From Dictyobacter aurantiacus (GTDB lineage: Bacteria > Chloroflexota > Ktedonobacteria > Ktedonobacterales > Ktedonobacteraceae): a stretch of DNA of 64,000 nt. Below, in pieces: positions 36,450-44,723 of this stretch. Made by a program: the position numbers and the translations under genes. Numbering within the stretch: the first letter of the stretch is position 1; every line of letters begins with the position of its first letter. Location of the stretch: NCBI RefSeq assembly GCF_003967515.1, contig NZ_BIFQ01000001.1, positions 3,472,001 through 3,536,000 on the forward strand, read 5' to 3'. Under the pieces are notes generated by a model, which searched no databases, was not told where the DNA came from, and saw only the letters and a program-made list of their open reading frames with translations.

Positions 36450-36837
36450 AGAATTCCTTGCTCTATTGTTATTTACTGTATGATCAAACGACCGCGGTCG
36501 ATCTGTACTCACGTATCGGTCAAACATATCTACGTAGACTGTAGCGCCCGGGTTTGATTGCTGGGGTATACCTGCCAATGTTTCCTGCTATGTTACCCAT
36601 TTTTATAACGAACTTACATCTATATTGTGATCATGATGCGGTCATATACGAATACTTTTTCTAAGATTGTGAAATTTATACTGATAATAGGATGCGTTTT
36701 TTCTACAGCGGCTGTAATATTTGTATTTTTACACTGTTGAATGAAGTATCCTGTTGGCAGGGGGATAATCGGTCGATTATGTATCTTTCAGGAATGCGAC
36801 TGCTGGCCCCAAACGAAGAATGAACAGGAGATAGAGG
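36450..36837. other. Divergent region upstream of crtB-like and arsA-like genes
   Basis: No gene is seen in these 388 nt. Two palindromes stand out: CGACCGCGGTCG (36489-36500) about 40 nt upstream of the arsA-like start, and ATAATCG-GT-CGATTAT (36765-36780) about 58 nt upstream of the crtB-like start. Either could be an operator; no regulator is known here. Confidence 0.5.
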
Positions 36838-37803
36838 ATGCGACAGGTACAGCAGGTAACAGATGCTTATGAATACTGTCGTCAGTTGACTCAACGAGCA
36901 TCGAAGACCTTTTACTGGGGATCACTCTTTTTGCCACAACCAAAGAGGCAGGCGGTCTGGGCAATTTATGCCTTCTGTCGTATGGTGGATGATATCGTTG
37001 ATGAGGAGGTAGAGGGGGCCGCCCCGGTGGTGGGGCACTTGCGGGGGGTGATCGCTCCGGACAGGGCCATCGATGGCTGGCGTAGTGATCTGACGCGTCT
37101 GTATGAGCGGGGAGTGGCGACCGATAATCCGATCCTGCAGGCCTGGGAGCACATGCTGGGTTACTATACTGTTCCGCTTAATCCGGTGTTAGATCTCTTG
37201 AGCGGCGTCGAAATGGACCTTAATCAGCAGCGCTATTCCAACTTTGAGGAACTATATCTCTATTGCTATCGCGTGGCCGGAACTGTGGGCCTGCTGACCT
37301 CGCCGATATTTGGTTATGAGGATGACAGTGCGTTAAATTATGCCGTCGACCTGGGCATCGCCTTGCAATTGACAAATATCCTGCGTGATATTGGTGAAGA
37401 CGCGCGCCGGGATCGCATCTATCTTCCGTTAGATGAACTGAAGCAGTTCGGGTATAGCGAAAATGATCTGATGCGTGGAGTCATTAACGATGCATTCCGC
37501 GAACTGGTCTGTTTCCAGATGGAGCGGGCAGAGCATTATTACCAGAGGGCCATCCCCGGCGTCGATCTCTTAGAAGCCGACTGTCGGCTGGCCGTACGTC
37601 TGAGTGGTACCCTCTATCGTTGCATCCTGGATCGCATTCGCAGCAATAATTTTGATGTTTTTACCATGCGGGCCAGCGTTCCCCTGCAGACCAAGGTGCG
37701 CATAGCCTCCACCTACTGGCTGATGCAGCAGGTGGATCCCTATGTCAAAGGGCTCCATTGCTGGAAAGAGCAGTACCAGGATGCGCTCTCCTCGCATCGC
37801 TGA
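36838..37803 (+). CDS. Phytoene/squalene synthase family protein
   Basis: Head-to-head prenyl synthase, 321 residues. Both Asp-rich metal sites are present: DDIVDEE (Asp51, 52, 55) and RDIGEDARRDRIYLP. The latter is closest to phytoene synthase CrtB, but squalene (hopanoid) synthesis is also possible because no other carotenoid or hopanoid gene is adjacent. AGGAG lies upstream of the ATG. The last seven codons and the TGA lie inside the left part of a hairpin array. Confidence 0.9.
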   Translation: MRQVQQVTDAYEYCRQLTQRASKTFYWGSLFLPQPKRQAVWAIYAFCRMVDDIVDEEVEGAAPVVGHLRGVIAPDRAIDGWRSDLTRLYERGVATDNPILQAWEHMLGYYTVPLNPVLDLLSGVEMDLNQQRYSNFEELYLYCYRVAGTVGLLTSPIFGYEDDSALNYAVDLGIALQLTNILRDIGEDARRDRIYLPLDELKQFGYSENDLMRGVINDAFRELVCFQMERAEHYYQRAIPGVDLLEADCRLAVRLSGTLYRCILDRIRSNNFDVFTMRASVPLQTKVRIASTYWLMQQVDPYVKGLHCWKEQYQDALSSHR

Positions 37804-38078
37804 TGCGAGGAGAGCGCATCCTGCCGCTCTCGCTCGGGCGGCCGCATACGCGGCCGCCCTGTTTTTTAGGGATGGGTGCGACACAACACAGTGGGTGCAT
37901 CCGCACCCACTGTGTTGTGTCGCACCCATCCATGTATTGTTTTGAAGTAGTGCGTTGTGGGATCCTGCATCGCGCTGAGCGCGATGCGGGATCCCACAAC
38001 GCACTACTTCAAAACTCTTGTGAGCGCCGTAGGCGCGAACAAAGCGAAGGGGCTCCCAACCATCGGTTGGGAGCCCCT
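37777..38078. repeat. Array of five consecutive hairpins plus GAGCGCC module
   Basis: Five inverted repeats follow one another: 37777-37823 (22-bp arms, containing the crtB-like stop), 37836-37859 (10-bp arms, GGGCGGCCGC type), 37870-37931 (29-bp arms), 37939-38015 (38-bp arms with one G-T pair) and 38048-38078 (14-bp arms). A TGAGCGCCGTAGGCGCG module lies at 38021-38037. The order GC-rich block, palindromes, GAGCGCC module matches the element at 14.7 kb. The last hairpin is an ordinary bidirectional terminator. Confidence 0.85.
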
Positions 38079-38131
38079 CCGTAAATAAAATGTTGCGCAC
38101 CTAAAATAGAGTGTAGTAGCTTCCTGAATAA

Positions 38132-38344
38132 TTAGGGTTTAATCTTGCCATTGACAACAAGCAATTTCAGGAATTCCAGCTGACGGAGCACTTCTACGCG
38201 ATCACTTCCGCCATGCTGATACCATTGCCGCAACCAGAACAAGGAAATAATCTCGTCTGGAGTAAATCCATTACGAGCCAGCTTGTCTGTTTCCGTTTCT
38301 GCACTCTGCGAAGTATGTATCATTTCCAAGGGTTGTGTATTCAT
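38132..38344 (-). CDS. Small protein of unknown function
   Basis: A 70-residue soluble protein with an acidic N-terminus and a helical core (NGFTPDEIISLFWLRQWY, then VEVLRQLEFLKLLV). I recognise no named family. The ATG at 38344 has AAGGA at 8 nt, so it is probably translated. It lies alone, convergent with the crtB-like gene. A protein-binding role is only a guess from its helical, Leu/Trp-rich surface. Confidence 0.65.
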   Translation of the reverse strand: MNTQPLEMIHTSQSAETETDKLARNGFTPDEIISLFWLRQWYQHGGSDRVEVLRQLEFLKLLVVNGKIKP

Positions 38345-38976
38345 GTTTCTTATCCTTCCACCAACGCCCTTCATAAGGCACTTCACCGCAGCATGATTTC
38401 CGCTTTTTAAGGTACTGACCAGAGATTGCATACATCAAGGTGTAAATCCCTGATATATTAAACGTCTACGACGTTGTTTTTTCAAATACGAACTTAACCT
38501 TATCCCCCACCAGATTTCACAAGCTTTTTTCCCTTCCTCCCTACTATCCATTCTTACAAGAGGAAGTATAAGCGGAAAAGATCGCAGTTGCTATCGATTG
38601 CGTGACAATTAGAGTGTGAAATAGTTCACAATTAGGGGTTTTTCCCCGACTATGCTACCTGCATACTGTTGAGCAGGCTTATATGAACTATCTGCCCTAT
38701 ATACGTTTGACACTATAGAAAGGTTCCATCCCTGGCTGAGTAAAATCCTCTTTTTTTCGGTATCGCTATGAATTATCATATCGGACGATACCAACCTGAA
38801 CTGGAATTGATAGGTACAAGCACACTTACTTACATAGACGCTTTACAATGGAGATTGGTGGCAACTTCTCCGCGCCTGAAAGCTACAGGGGATCAAGGCA
38901 AGAAGTCAGGACAAGCCCGCTACCTACCATCTATAATTAAGAACAAGAGGGCGGTAAAAAATATTCCCTTTTGTGT
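38345..38976. other. Intergenic stretch without a supported gene
   Basis: About 630 nt of AT-richer DNA between the small gene and leuS. Short open frames on both strands have no ribosome sites or recognisable domains. I see no RNA gene in it. Confidence 0.45.
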
Positions 38977-39028
38977 TTCAACCCTTGAGGACCCGCGCAC
39001 GATCGTGCGCGGGTCCTCAAGGGTTGAA
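38977..39028. terminator. 52-bp perfect palindrome after leuS
   Basis: The whole span is its own reverse complement, with 26-bp arms and no spacer. It lies 27 nt beyond the leuS stop on the minus strand, so it would end the leuS transcript. Confidence 0.8.
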
Positions 39029-39054
39029 TATGGTAGTCTTTGGGTGTTCTATAC

Positions 39055-41532
39055 TCAGGCGTTGCGTACGACGATGTTAACCAGGCGGCCAGGAATATAG
39101 ATGACTTTTTGGACACTGGCGCTACCAATAAAAGATTGGACGCGTTCGTTTTCCAGAGCCAGCTTACGCACCTCTTCCTCGCTGATGTCGGCGGCCACTT
39201 CCATGCGTTCCCTGACCTTGCCGTTGACCTGGACCACCAGTGTAAAGGCCTCGTCCTGGGTCAGCTCTTCGACATAAGCTGGCCATTCGGTGGTATGGAT
39301 GCTGTCTGTGTGACCGATCTGCTGCCACAGCTCATCGGTGATATGTGGCGCGAACGGGGCCAGCAACTGCAACAGGGTGACCAGGGCCTCCTGGTAAGCG
39401 GCGCTCTGCGCGACCGGATCGCGTTGCTGTTTAATCAGGGCATTGTTGAACTCCATCAAAGCCGCCAGGGCGGTATTGAAACGGAAGTTGCTCAAATCCT
39501 CCGTTACACGCTTGATGGTCTTATGGCGCAGGCGCTCAATCGCCTTACTCTCGTTGCTTCCCTTTGTCGAGGGTGTGTTGATCCAGGTATCGCCAATCAG
39601 CGCCCAGACGCGGTTCAGGAAGCGCCAGATGCCCTCCAGGTTGTCGGCTCGGAATGAGCCGCCCGCATCGAAGGGGCCGATAAACATCATGTAGCAGCGC
39701 ACCGTGTCGGAACCATATTTAGAGACGTATTTGTCGGGTGCCTCAACGTTGCCGCGTGACTTCGACATCTTCTGCCCATCTGAACCCAGGACCATTCCCT
39801 GGTGGAACAGGCGCTGGAATGGCTCATCAAAGTTCAGATGCCCCATATCATGCAGAGCCTTCACGAAGAAGCGCGAGTACAGCAGGTGCAGAATGGCATG
39901 CTCAACACCACCGATATACTGATTGACTGGCAGCCAATCCTGCAGCTTCTCTGGGCTCCACGCCGCCGTCTCATTGTGTGGATCGGCATAGCGCAGATAA
40001 TACCAGGAAGAGTCGATGAACGTATCCATCGTATCCGCCTCGCGCGTAGCGGGTCCACCGCAGATCGGGCAGGTCGTGTTGACAAAATCCGGCTCGTAGC
40101 GCAGCGGCGACTCACCGGTGGCCTTAAACTGCACATTCTCCGGCAGCCAGACCGGCAACTGATCCTCTGGAACTGGCACCGTACCATGCTCTGGACAATA
40201 GACGATCGGAATAGGCGCGCCCCAGTAGCGCTGGCGACTGATCAGCCAGTCGCGCAGGCGATAATTGATCTTGCTGTGACCGATGCCTTTCTCCTCGATA
40301 TAGGCGATGACACGTGCTTTGGACTCCTCACCGGGCGTCCCATCAAAGGGACCCGAATTGACCATCACGCCCAGGGCCTCCTTCGCCTCCGTCCAGGTGG
40401 CGGGATCGGTCGCCTCCTCGCCCTCAGTACGGATCACCTCGCGAATGGGAATCCCAAACTTGCGCGCGAACTCGAAGTCGCGCTGATCGTGGGCCGGTAC
40501 ACCCATGATCGCGCCCGCGCCATAGCTCATCAGTACATAGTCGGCGATCCAGACTGGAATCTTCTCACCGCTGACAGGATTGGTGACGTAGGCGCCTGTG
40601 AAGACACCACTCTTCTCTTTCTCGGTACTCATGCGCTCGATCTCGGTCATGCGCCGCGCCTGCGTCACATAGGCATCGACCTCGGCCCGCTGATCGGGAG
40701 TGGTAATCTTCTCGACCCAGGGATGCTCAGGTGCCAGTACAAAGAACGTAACGCCATAGATTGTATCGGGACGGGTGGTAAAGACTGGCACCTCCTCGAT
40801 CTGGCCATTGATCTCGGCGCTGAAGCGAATCTCAGCACCCTCGCTGCGGCCGATCCAGTTGCGTTGCATCGTAATGGTCTTTTCTGGCCAATCCACCACC
40901 TCCGAAAAGTCCAGCAGACGCTCGGCGTAGGCCGAAATCTTCAGCAGCCACTGATCGATCTCTTTGCGGATCACCACGCTGCCACAGCGCTCACAGGTAC
41001 CATCGGCCAGCACCTGCTCGTTAGCCAGGGTCGTATTACAGCCGGGACACCAGTTGGCCGGCGCCTTGGTACGATACGCCAGGCCTTTCTTATAGAACTG
41101 CAGGAACAGCCACTGCGTCCACTTATAGTAGTCGGGCAGACAGGTAATCACCTCGCGCTGCCAATCCCACTGGGCGCCCATCGCGCGCAACTGCTTACGC
41201 ATATTCTCGATATTCGACAGCGTCCATGTACGCGCCTGAACGCCACGCTTGATCGCCGCATTCTCGGCTGGCAGACCAAAGGCATCGAAGCCGATCGGCT
41301 GCATCACATTATAGCCCTGCATACGCTTAAAGCGACCATAGGCATCGAACGGGGAATAGTTATACCAGTGCCCCATATGCAGATCCCCCGAAGGGTACGG
41401 GAACATCACCAGGTGATAGAAATTTGGCTTCGGCGATTCATCGGAAGCATGATAAATCTGATCAGCCTCCCATCGCGCCTGCCACTTCCCCTCAATTTCC
41501 TTCGGATCATACTTGGTATGTGTAATCATCAT
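39055..41532 (-). CDS. leuS: Leucyl-tRNA synthetase
   Basis: Charges tRNA-Leu. The 825-residue class I enzyme has the HMGH motif (residues 52-55), the bacterial [15 protein letters not shown] stretch, an editing domain in the middle third, CPxC zinc-type pairs (CPGC, CERC) and KMSKS near residue 587. Two adjacent ATGs (41532, 41529) follow GGGGAGGA; the second is better spaced. The leader contains a T-box-like attenuator and a 30-bp-arm hairpin. Confidence 0.97.
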   Translation of the reverse strand: MMITHTKYDPKEIEGKWQARWEADQIYHASDESPKPNFYHLVMFPYPSGDLHMGHWYNYSPFDAYGRFKRMQGYNVMQPIGFDAFGLPAENAAIKRGVQARTWTLSNIENMRKQLRAMGAQWDWQREVITCLPDYYKWTQWLFLQFYKKGLAYRTKAPANWCPGCNTTLANEQVLADGTCERCGSVVIRKEIDQWLLKISAYAERLLDFSEVVDWPEKTITMQRNWIGRSEGAEIRFSAEINGQIEEVPVFTTRPDTIYGVTFFVLAPEHPWVEKITTPDQRAEVDAYVTQARRMTEIERMSTEKEKSGVFTGAYVTNPVSGEKIPVWIADYVLMSYGAGAIMGVPAHDQRDFEFARKFGIPIREVIRTEGEEATDPATWTEAKEALGVMVNSGPFDGTPGEESKARVIAYIEEKGIGHSKINYRLRDWLISRQRYWGAPIPIVYCPEHGTVPVPEDQLPVWLPENVQFKATGESPLRYEPDFVNTTCPICGGPATREADTMDTFIDSSWYYLRYADPHNETAAWSPEKLQDWLPVNQYIGGVEHAILHLLYSRFFVKALHDMGHLNFDEPFQRLFHQGMVLGSDGQKMSKSRGNVEAPDKYVSKYGSDTVRCYMMFIGPFDAGGSFRADNLEGIWRFLNRVWALIGDTWINTPSTKGSNESKAIERLRHKTIKRVTEDLSNFRFNTALAALMEFNNALIKQQRDPVAQSAAYQEALVTLLQLLAPFAPHITDELWQQIGHTDSIHTTEWPAYVEELTQDEAFTLVVQVNGKVRERMEVAADISEEEVRKLALENERVQSFIGSASVQKVIYIPGRLVNIVVRNA

Positions 41533-41577
41533 TCCTCCCCATATATACAGACAGCCTTGAACTGTCTTAAAAAGCCA

Positions 41578-41647
41578 TGTTTTATTTAGAGTGATCTGTC
41601 AACATTGCGCTTCAGCACAATGTTGACAGATCACTCTAAATAAAACA
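41578..41647. repeat. 30-bp-arm hairpin in the leuS leader
   Basis: Arms 41578-41607 and 41618-41647 pair perfectly, with a 2-bp inner stem. It lies between the T-box-type terminator and the leuS start, so a transcript that escaped the T-box would still meet this stem before reaching leuS. Confidence 0.8.
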
Positions 41648-41703
41648 ATAAAAAAACCTTTCGCCCGCAAAAGGGACGAAAGGTTTTTCCGTGGTACCAC
41701 CCT
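41648..41703 (-). promoter_or_regulatory. T-box antiterminator and terminator without Stem I, upstream of leuS
   Basis: On the minus strand the T-box sequence AGGGTGGTACCACGG (41689-41703) is followed by a 12-bp-arm terminator (41652-41663 with 41677-41688) and a T-run. The variable base after UGG is U, which pairs with discriminator A73, as expected for tRNA-Leu or tRNA-Ala. Only 21 nt separate the T-box from the end of the upstream tRNA gene, so there is no space for the Stem I that reads the anticodon. Confidence 0.85.
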
Positions 41704-41724
41704 GATTTTCGATCAAAGTGGCGT

Positions 41725-41800
41725 TGGTGGACCTGAGGGGACTCGAACCCCTGACCTCCTCCATGCCATGGAGGCGCTCTACCAGCTGCGCTACAAGCCC
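41725..41800 (-). tRNA. tRNA-Ala (anticodon GGC)
   Basis: A full cloverleaf: acceptor GGGCTTG with CAGGTCC, D-loop AGCTGGTAGA, anticodon stem CCTCC/GGAGG with loop ATGGCAT (anticodon GGC), T-loop GTTCGAGTCC. The discriminator is A and CCA is encoded. It begins about 35 nt after its predicted transcription start. Confidence 0.95.
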
Positions 41801-41841
41801 ATGCATATGTATAACTGGCGCGCGACCAAGATCTACTCTTT

Positions 41842-41870
41842 ATTATACGCGATAACGGGCGTACCGACAA
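41842..41870 (-). promoter_or_regulatory. Promoter of tRNA-Ala(GGC) and probably leuS
   Basis: On the minus strand TTGTCG (41865-41870) and TATAAT (41842-41847) lie 17 nt apart. No other promoter is evident between the tRNA gene and leuS, so leuS may be read from here. Confidence 0.6.
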
Positions 41871-42051
41871 GTGTTACTAAATTCACACTTATTGCTCCCA
41901 GGCGAGTTCGGTCTTGGTTGCAACCTCGCACCATCCGGCTGCTCTCTGAATCAGGGCGACCTACTACTCCTGCTCGTCGCTTTCTTTTGACGAAATGTAC
42001 TATAGCACAAGTGCACGCGATTTGCAAGATATCTATCGATGGTACGATAGG

Positions 42052-42124
42052 TGGAGATGAGGGGGCTCGAACCCCTGACCTCGACAGTGCGATTGTCGCG
42101 CTCTACCAGCTGAGCTACATCCCC
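42052..42124 (-). tRNA. tRNA-Ala (anticodon CGC)
   Basis: Acceptor GGGGATG with CATCTCC, D-loop AGCTGGTAGA, anticodon stem CGACA/TGTCG with loop ATCGCAC (anticodon CGC), T-loop GTTCGAGCCC. The discriminator is A; the following bases read CCT, so CCA is not encoded, unlike its neighbour. Confidence 0.94.
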
Positions 42125-42134
42125 ATGTGCGTAG

Positions 42135-42163
42135 ATAATAGCACACTTCTATAGACTTGTAAA
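42135..42163 (-). promoter_or_regulatory. Promoter of tRNA-Ala(CGC)
   Basis: TTTACA (42158-42163) and TATTAT (42135-42140) are spaced 17 nt on the minus strand, just upstream of the tRNA. Confidence 0.6.
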
Positions 42164-42584
42164 CCCCTATCTGCAACTATTTCCTTGAAGGTTGCGTGTA
42201 TATACAATGCCGCCGCCCTTTTTTATAGTATGGTGCCTGCTTTGTTCTTATGGTACGGGGGAAACACGTTACTCCAAGAAAAGCAATTTGAGCACGGTAG
42301 ATGCGAGAACATGGACATAGTAAGCGTCCACACCTCAAATCCTGAGCTACTTTTTAAACTTCATAAATCTATCATAGGCAAACGATGGCACCCCCCAAAT
42401 GGTCTACCATTCTCCAAAAAAGAGGGACAATGGCGTATAGTGATTGTAGATATTGCAATTATTCATCGATCTCCATCTCCTGGAAAGAACAATCAGAAGC
42501 TCGCCTGGCTAGCCAACGTGTTTCTGCTTGGTTAGTAGTACCCATCTGGCATGTGGGGTTATACGTTGAGAGGTACATATAACA
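42164..42584. other. Intergenic stretch without a supported gene
   Basis: Short plus-strand open frames exist here (for example about 116 codons from 42185), but they lack a ribosome site and any recognisable domain. It holds the upstream region of the gene at 42585. Confidence 0.4.
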
Positions 42585-43037
42585 ATGATTTATTATCGTG
42601 TTGCATTTTGTGTAGAGCAAACCCCTGTTGGAAATACAGAACCTATAAATTCGCACTGCCAGGCCCTTACCCAGCAAATGGTTTGGAAGTGGCGTTCAAC
42701 CTTATTGACGTCCCCGCACGCGCTGTTTACGCTGCTGCGTGCCTATAGCTATATTCCTAAAGAAAACGTGCGTGTCTTCTTCGCATCCTCAGAGGCTGAA
42801 ATGGATGATATGCTGGTACGGCAAAACGCGGGGCAGATCTCCAGCTCCGTTACTGCAGACCAATTCATGTCTGGTAAACGCATCAATACTATGGACATAA
42901 AACGATTAGAGTTTGAGTTGAATACCGATGCAGATCATGATGAGGCATATACGTTTGCTATGCCCGTATCAATTGCCGAACGTATGGCCTGGATCGCTCT
43001 CTTGCGCAGGCGTCAGCAGGGCGAATTAGAGAGTTAA
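42585..43037 (+). CDS. Protein of unknown function
   Basis: A 150-residue soluble protein. It contains a central RVFFASSEAEMDDML segment, an acidic stretch (NTDADHDEAYTF) and a C-terminal helix with LLRRRQQ. No domain is recognised. GAGAGG lies 12 nt before the ATG, rather far. The clean length and the 40-bp-arm hairpin 3 nt after its stop suggest that it is a real gene. It converges on a polysaccharide deacetylase gene. Confidence 0.6.
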   Translation: MIYYRVAFCVEQTPVGNTEPINSHCQALTQQMVWKWRSTLLTSPHALFTLLRAYSYIPKENVRVFFASSEAEMDDMLVRQNAGQISSSVTADQFMSGKRINTMDIKRLEFELNTDADHDEAYTFAMPVSIAERMAWIALLRRRQQGELES

Positions 43038-43040
43038 GTC

Positions 43041-43124
43041 AACCAACAATGCATAGAGAGAAGGGGGACCATCGGGGCGCTAATGCGCCCCGATGGTCCC
43101 CCTTCTCTCTATGCATTGTTGGTT
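43041..43124. terminator. 40-bp-arm bidirectional terminator
   Basis: Arms 43041-43080 and 43085-43124 pair perfectly with a 4-nt loop. The hairpin fills the whole gap between convergent genes and overlaps the stop codon of the deacetylase gene. Confidence 0.85.
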
Positions 43125-44541
43125 ACGCCACAAAGGGGGCCATCTCGGTTTCAAAGCTTTGAATGTCCTCATTGCCCGGTACGCGTATGCGATGAATGAT
43201 ATATGGCGTGGTGCTGTCCTGAACAATGGAGGACACGCGTGGATCATTGGTGGCCCCGACATAGCCCGTCTCATTTAAGAGCGCCATGACACCCTGAATC
43301 TGATGCTGCGTCGAGGCCAGTGCCTGGTTCTTATTGAGCGGATCTCCCGAGGGGTAGCAGAACTGTTGAATGAACGTCTGGAGATGGTCCTGCAGGGTCT
43401 GACGCGACGTGACAAGTTCATGGCGCGCATCATCAGGCGAGAGCTGCCACACATCCCCCAGCGCCCGGTGGTCGATCGTATGCGAGCCCATCTGCATGCC
43501 ATTGGCCAGCATCTCACGCAACTGAGGCCAGCTCGCCTGTCCCTTCCAGCCAACCTTGCCGGTGATAATATAGAACATGCCCGTGTAGCCATGCGCTCTA
43601 AGGATCGGGTAAGCATTGGTGTAGGCGTCGACATAGCCATCGTCGAAGCTAAAGATAATTGGCTTATCCGGCAGAGGACCATCATAGTAGAGGGCACTGA
43701 AGAGCTGATTAAACGTGATGGTGTGATAGCCGAGCCTCTTAAAATAGTCCAGCTGCTGTGAGAAGACGGTCGGCGTTACGGTTAAACCTGGACGATAGCT
43801 ATAGGGATTGGCCTTGTCCTGGGCGGGTACCTCTGAAATATAATGATACATCAGGATGGGGACGCGTACCTTTTTGGCGACCGGATTGGCGGGGGGGAGA
43901 ATGGGGGCCTCTACATCGGCTGGACCGCCGTTGAGGATCAGCCATTGTCTGCCTTCTCCTCTGCCCATGCCAAACGGCACGCGCTGCACGATGAACGGCA
44001 GGTTGCGGAAAAGCTCGTTTGCGTGCAGGAGGGCACCCGATGTCCGCGCATCGGGTGCTGACGGTTGGGCAGGATCTAATTGAAGAGAGATTGGCAATCT
44101 AGAGACCTGCTCATACTCCTTCATGGTCTCGGCATTTGTCCAGCTCGAGAGATCGCTGACCTGTCCCATCGTGAATTTTTTAAGCCTGAAATCGTGAAAG
44201 CGACGCTGCCAGTACGCGGCGAATGCCTGTTCGCCGGGCCACATCTTCTGCACATCGGGATGAAGCATCGCCCACATCCGGGCATACTGCTGCTGAAAGA
44301 GCGCCTGCATATAGTGTTGCCCGATCTGCCTGACTTCAGATTGATATTGACCCGGCGTTGTCTGTCGTACATGCTGAGTAATTGTCGTTTTCGCGCCCAC
44401 CCTGAGTGTCTGTGCGGGGGAGAAGATCAGGTATCCTGCCAATACGGCGGCGGTAAGTAACAAAATAATGGAGCTGACCATCAAGAATTTAGCGAAAAAT
44501 AGATGATTTTGTTGTGCTTCTCTCTTGCCAATATGCTTCAT
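43123..44541 (-). CDS. Polysaccharide deacetylase family protein, membrane-anchored
   Basis: A 472-residue protein. An N-terminal membrane helix (about 15-37) anchors it outside. An NTF2-like domain (about 60-160, QQYARMWAMLHPDVQ) follows, then a carbohydrate esterase 4 (NodB) domain from about residue 235 with SFDDGY and SHTIDH metal/catalytic motifs. The family removes acetyl groups from cell-surface polysaccharides such as peptidoglycan or poly-N-acetylglucosamine. The gene is monocistronic. Confidence 0.9.
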   Translation of the reverse strand: MKHIGKREAQQNHLFFAKFLMVSSIILLLTAAVLAGYLIFSPAQTLRVGAKTTITQHVRQTTPGQYQSEVRQIGQHYMQALFQQQYARMWAMLHPDVQKMWPGEQAFAAYWQRRFHDFRLKKFTMGQVSDLSSWTNAETMKEYEQVSRLPISLQLDPAQPSAPDARTSGALLHANELFRNLPFIVQRVPFGMGRGEGRQWLILNGGPADVEAPILPPANPVAKKVRVPILMYHYISEVPAQDKANPYSYRPGLTVTPTVFSQQLDYFKRLGYHTITFNQLFSALYYDGPLPDKPIIFSFDDGYVDAYTNAYPILRAHGYTGMFYIITGKVGWKGQASWPQLREMLANGMQMGSHTIDHRALGDVWQLSPDDARHELVTSRQTLQDHLQTFIQQFCYPSGDPLNKNQALASTQHQIQGVMALLNETGYVGATNDPRVSSIVQDSTTPYIIHRIRVPGNEDIQSFETEMAPFVA

Positions 44542-44661
44542 TTACCATACCCCGTGATAGTTTAATTGCTTCCTTTGAATACTTCGCTATTAGCATACAG
44601 TAAGCACATCCATTAACTCCTATCTATCGATTAAAATCAGCCGAAATTCCTATAAAAAATA

Positions 44662-44691
44662 GCGTGGTATCTTACTTCCAAGATACCACGC
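44662..44691. terminator. Terminator after the dihydrolipoyl dehydrogenase gene
   Basis: Perfect 12-bp arms (44662-44673 and 44680-44691) with a 6-nt loop, about 30 nt beyond the lpdA stop on the minus strand. T residues follow in that direction. Confidence 0.75.
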
Positions 44692-44723
44692 CGGTGTATA
44701 GAAGAATGTGACAGGTAGTTGTC

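Noticed and set aside
39802..41589. A 595-codon open frame on the plus strand opposite leuS
   Set aside because: It is the antisense shadow of leuS, has no ribosome site, and leuS shows every class I synthetase motif.
42185..42535. A 116-codon plus-strand frame between tRNA-Ala and the gene at 42585
   Set aside because: No Shine-Dalgarno site, no recognisable domain and odd composition. It might be real but cannot be supported.
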